DNA of 64,000 nt from Mimachlamys varia (taxonomy: Eukaryota > Mollusca > Bivalvia > Pectinida > Pectinidae). The translations under genes and the position numbers were made by a program. Below the pieces are notes generated by a model. It searched no databases and had not been told where the DNA came from. It was given only the letters and a program-made list of their open reading frames with translations. Positions within the stretch are counted from its first letter, which is position 1; the number at the start of each line of letters is the position of its first letter. Below, piece by piece: positions 60,301 to 64,000 of this stretch. The stretch spans positions 36,542,688 through 36,606,687 of the forward strand of contig OX392535.1 in the NCBI GenBank assembly GCA_947623455.1, given 5' to 3'.

Positions 60301-62044
60301 AATATTATTATTGAAGCCTGTTTCATGTTTAAAATACTTTCGACTAAAATGACATGATATAATATTATGTTCATGAACGGCGGAATAAAGCATACGTCTC
60401 TGCTTTGCCTCACTACGCTTAATGATTATTTTCTGCTTTTAGATGATGCGGGTAAATATACTATAAAGGCAATCTACACTCAAAAACCTCTACGATTTAT
60501 TATCTCATAAACTTAGCACTGTAAAAGAAATGATTAAATAACTTGATATTCCGCTACAATCGCGTGACGTTCACTTACCGAAACTGGACACTGCCATATC
60601 AAAAAATTGTCTGTGACTTCACATGTTTTGTAAACGTTGCTATTGGATAGAATATGATTTGGTTATAACGGTCAGAAAACAAATAAAAAAATTGATTGTG
60701 GATTTTATTTAAAAAATGATTGCACCGGCTCGATCTGCTTTGGGGAATATGGTAGCATTGTGTGATGTGTCAGAAATGCTTAAATGCTAACGGCCTACAG
60801 TGTAGTACTTCAACTCCCAATTATTCCTGATAAGCTCAAAAATCAAATTCAGTTTGCTTAGAGGGATACAGATTAGAGTACACAGGCGTGATGCCTAATT
60901 TTCCGGTCGGTGATGCTTGGAACACTTCTAGTTTAAATGTCCGCTAGGGGGTGTCTGTACCTTTGTCTTTCTGTTAATTGATTTAATATGTTATTCAGCT
61001 TTACGAAACGCATCGTTTTTAAGGACTTGGATAAAAATATTAACTGCAAATAAAAAAAAATCAATTTTGGGTTTGAAAGTTTTGATTTCTCTGACGTTAC
61101 TGATGTGTTGTGGAGACCTGCCGTATCAAATGTTATTCGTGAACTAAATTGACGAAATAATGACATGATGTAACAAAGAGAATGGAGCGAGAAATTTAAT
61201 CCTGGAAAGTACAGTGACGCTGAGAATCATTGATGCGTTTTTGCATGCACACTCTACGTTCAACAAGAGTTGATGTCAATGTCTTAATTTTCATCAAGAG
61301 TGGTTAGCTTCAAATGAGTTTTGATTAAATGAATGCTTCATGTGTTTTTTGTTTTTGCTTTTAATCCCCATGATCTATGAATTTGTTGTAATACAATACT
61401 GATATTGTGACATAGTTGTGAACAGAAATTTATTAAGCAATCAATATAAGGTTGTATTTTTTAAAACATCTCCTTCTTGTTTAATTTCCCCCTTGTTTGT
61501 ATGTGAAATGCTGCTCTCTGATTGGTCATATTTGTCTTTTCATTTATGTTTAGCTCCGCCCACTGGATCATGATTGGTGGGTCTATAGCAACACGCCATC
61601 TTTTGGCGGAGCTGTCAAGACTACTTTTCCTTATGAATGAAATTACTGTACACTATAGCGTAATGAAGATGTCTACATACACAAATATTTACATTCTGTG
61701 TTGCCTTTGCCTATATATCATTACTAAACCAAATTGTAGTATATCACACTGTATACTACAATTTGCAATCCACATCACATGACATTATTTCTGACGCCAT
61801 GTTGGACTATGTTATATCAAAGCTTTGCACTCCGCCTCAGATAACATGTATGATGGCTTTGAATCAATCGCTTAGATGACACTGATGGCTTTGAGTCAAT
61901 AGCTCAAATGATATTGATTTAAAGCTGACTCTTCCGGTAAAGAAACACACATGGACAAATGGAGAAGGTTTTCCTACTATATCCAAAAGAAATAAATACA
62001 GGCATATTTCTAAATTACTGGAAATGTAGATATAAGCATTAAAC
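60301..62044. other. no gene recognised
   Basis: Only the small inverted repeat at 61733-61766 stands out. Confidence 0.45.
61733..61766. repeat. small inverted repeat
   Basis: AAATTGTAGTATA and its complement around an 8-nt centre. Confidence 0.6.
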
Positions 62045-62185
62045 TTTTACCAGATGTAGTATACAGTCGATATGAATACAATTTGGGTGACAGATAATTA
62101 ATCATGTCGCCCTAACGGGCGACATTCTATTTATCTGTCACCCAAATTGTATTCATATCGACTGTATACTACATCTGGTAAGAGT
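62045..62185. mobile_element. perfect-arm foldback (~140 bp)
   Basis: Arms of about 50 bp (CCAGATGTAGTATACAGTCG, ATACAATTTGGGTGACAGAT) around a short centre containing GTCGCCC/GGGCGAC. Confidence 0.85.
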
Positions 62186-63109
62186 TCAATGCTTCAATGT
62201 CACCACAGCTTTCACACGTAGTGGGAACAGTACCTTACTAGACATCTAGAAATTGCTATGTGCTGGATTGCTGCCACGTCACGTCACGCGGTTATACGGA
62301 TACAGGTGGGTAGTAATTTGTTTGAATTACGATCAGTCGTTTTACCGTCTAATTGCAGCGTTTATAAACCACATTTAAAAAAAAAAATTTAAACGTATTC
62401 AGAAAAAAACTAAAAGCTTTGATTAAAATATGTTTAGTTTCATGCAGGTATGAAAGAAAACCCGAATTGCAAACTTATTATGAAGCGCTAAGCGCATTCA
62501 TGAAGGTTGCAATTCAGTTTTTCTTGTTTACATCCAAGAAACTAAAACGCACCATAATGTTTTCTTTTAATATTCTTTTAAAATCAAAGCTTGAACAAGG
62601 GTGGGCATTCTTTTTTTTAATGATAATGAATATAGACGAATGATTTAATTGTTGGTTGGTATAAAAGCAATAAAGCAATTGGAACGCCTACAAAATTATA
62701 CTCTCGTTGCATATTCATACGCCGATTTGCATAGATTAAGAAGAAATGCGTGCAACAACGTCCGAAATGATATAACCGTAGAAATAAGGTTCTGATCCGA
62801 CTTATTTTGATCAGTTCTGTCCATGTCAAAAACGATTATTCCATAGTGTTATTGTAGTGCATGCACATAATTCCTGGTTTTTACTGTTAAGTCTTAGAGC
62901 TTTCGTCACGATTTAGTGCTATTAAGCAAGCGTGAACACCCACAAAATCATCTTAACATTTTGATTCCTATTTAACTTAATCATACGACTTTGCATTACT
63001 TCTCTAGAATTAACTGTGATTCTTCAGAGGTAATCATGGTGGAAGATTATCAAAAGCGCCACACGTGATTGCAACTACCTAATATGGTATGCAAGGAGAG
63101 TTGTAATAA
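62186..63109. other. no gene recognised
   Basis: A short stretch bounded by TTTCATGCAG (62438-62447) and AAG|GTTGC (62507) could be a small exon, but no protein family is recognised. Confidence 0.4.
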
Positions 63110-63475
63110 TATGATAAATAAGTTCATGACCCTTGTAAAAGTACAAGATAATAAGACCAGGTATTTCGAAAGAGTAAGTGTCTTCTGTTTCATCGATGAC
63201 ACCCGCCATGTAAATCTTTGTCACATCCTATTAAACATCATGTTCTCAAAATGAGAACCGAGTATCATTGTCAATCACAACAAGAAAACACACCAATATG
63301 AGCATACTCAATAAAGTCCATCTTCATATTACTTAAAGATACAGAATATTTCTCAATGAGACAAAGATGGCGACCATAAATCTTGACCATTGTTCTGATC
63401 AACCTGCATCTCTCGAATCCATGTGTTGTTAGTTAGTTTGTCAGCAGTCGACATCGATCACGAAAATCACGATAA
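63110..63475 (-). pseudogene. Penelope-like retroelement 3' fragment
   Basis: On the minus strand it runs from the RYRDL-type remnant near 63475 through TCATTGAGAAATATTCTGTA to the tail near 63110. Confidence 0.65.
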
Positions 63476-64000
63476 CTTATAATAAAAATTTTGCTTATCT
63501 TGGAAACAGCCTGCATGCTTCAGTTTTCATTTAAAATGTTTATTGGCGTTTCTCGCTATTTAAGTTTCAGTGACAGCTGTGCCCAAACCAACATATTTCG
63601 ACATTCTTTCCTGCTTTGTTTTCAAGACCTCCATATCATTTAGGCACCAGAATTTATTTTTGTAGTTCTTATGATTTATAATAAGCAACATTGTCACAAC
63701 GATATTTGGATATATGTATTCATACTTTAAAATAATTTAAACGCCCTCAACAATTTGTATTAATTCGCCGATATTTCTAATTTGATGTCCGTCACCAAAT
63801 TTGCAATCAGGAACCTTTTATGGAAAGGATTTTTTTTCTTATGATATTAATAATATTGAAACCTTAACCTACATTATTCTGGTGTGGTCGCCGATTTGTT
63901 TCACAAGAGCAAAAGCCATACAACACATCGTGAACTACAAATAGACTGCATTAACAACGCAAAGTTCGTTAACAGTCGGATAATCCGAAGTCATTTTGCA
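63476..64000. other. no feature recognised
   Basis: AT-rich sequence running to the window edge. Confidence 0.5.

Overview
This is a gene-poor, AT-rich, repeat-dense stretch of a eukaryotic (metazoan) genome. It is most likely a mollusc and plausibly a bivalve. The basis is split genes with GT-AG introns, tRNA-derived SINEs, many miniature inverted-repeat transposons, Penelope-like retroelement debris carrying hammerhead ribozymes, and an EgtD-like gene of a kind known from invertebrates. No rRNA, CRISPR or prokaryotic operon structure is visible. The species assignment is an inference.

Only one convincing protein-coding gene was found: a seven-coding-exon EgtD-like (histidine N-alpha-methyltransferase family, Methyltransf_33 fold) gene on the + strand at 37524-45240. 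All splice junctions keep frame and give 321 residues. Its introns are loaded with SINEs, an inverted-repeat element and ribozyme relics.

The rest is mobile and repetitive DNA. 1-9.9 kb: a candidate tRNA-bearing LTR, TIR elements, a SINE, a hammerhead ribozyme repeat, a 1.76-kb TTAA-flanked element, a 247-bp palindrome, and a 19-copy 81-bp satellite that is open in one frame. 10-24 kb: simple-sequence arrays, MITEs, a Penelope-like fragment, a large foldback with a 75-bp perfect palindrome inside it (9-bp target duplication), and tandem repeats. 24-31 kb: a nested insertion nest with two miniature LTR elements (TRIM-like) whose LTRs each contain a tRNA-like sequence, and a second 1.755-kb TTAA element. 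31-37 kb: a retroelement reverse-transcriptase relic and interrupted MITEs. 45-64 kb: more foldbacks, a 43-48-bp tandem array, and repeated Penelope-like 3' ends on both strands.

The most unusual signal is the pair of complete TRIM-like elements at 28298-28702 and 28799-29176. Each has ~130-150-bp direct repeats beginning TGTA and ending TACA, a primer-binding-site-like sequence beginning TGG, a polypurine tract and a ~110-120-bp interior. Both carry a tRNA-like Pol III promoter/cloverleaf inside the LTR, by analogy with plant Cassandra elements that carry 5S rRNA. A third possible LTR of this kind is at 1471-1629. The second strong signal is the set of hammerhead ribozyme copies tied to Penelope-like retroelement 3' regions.
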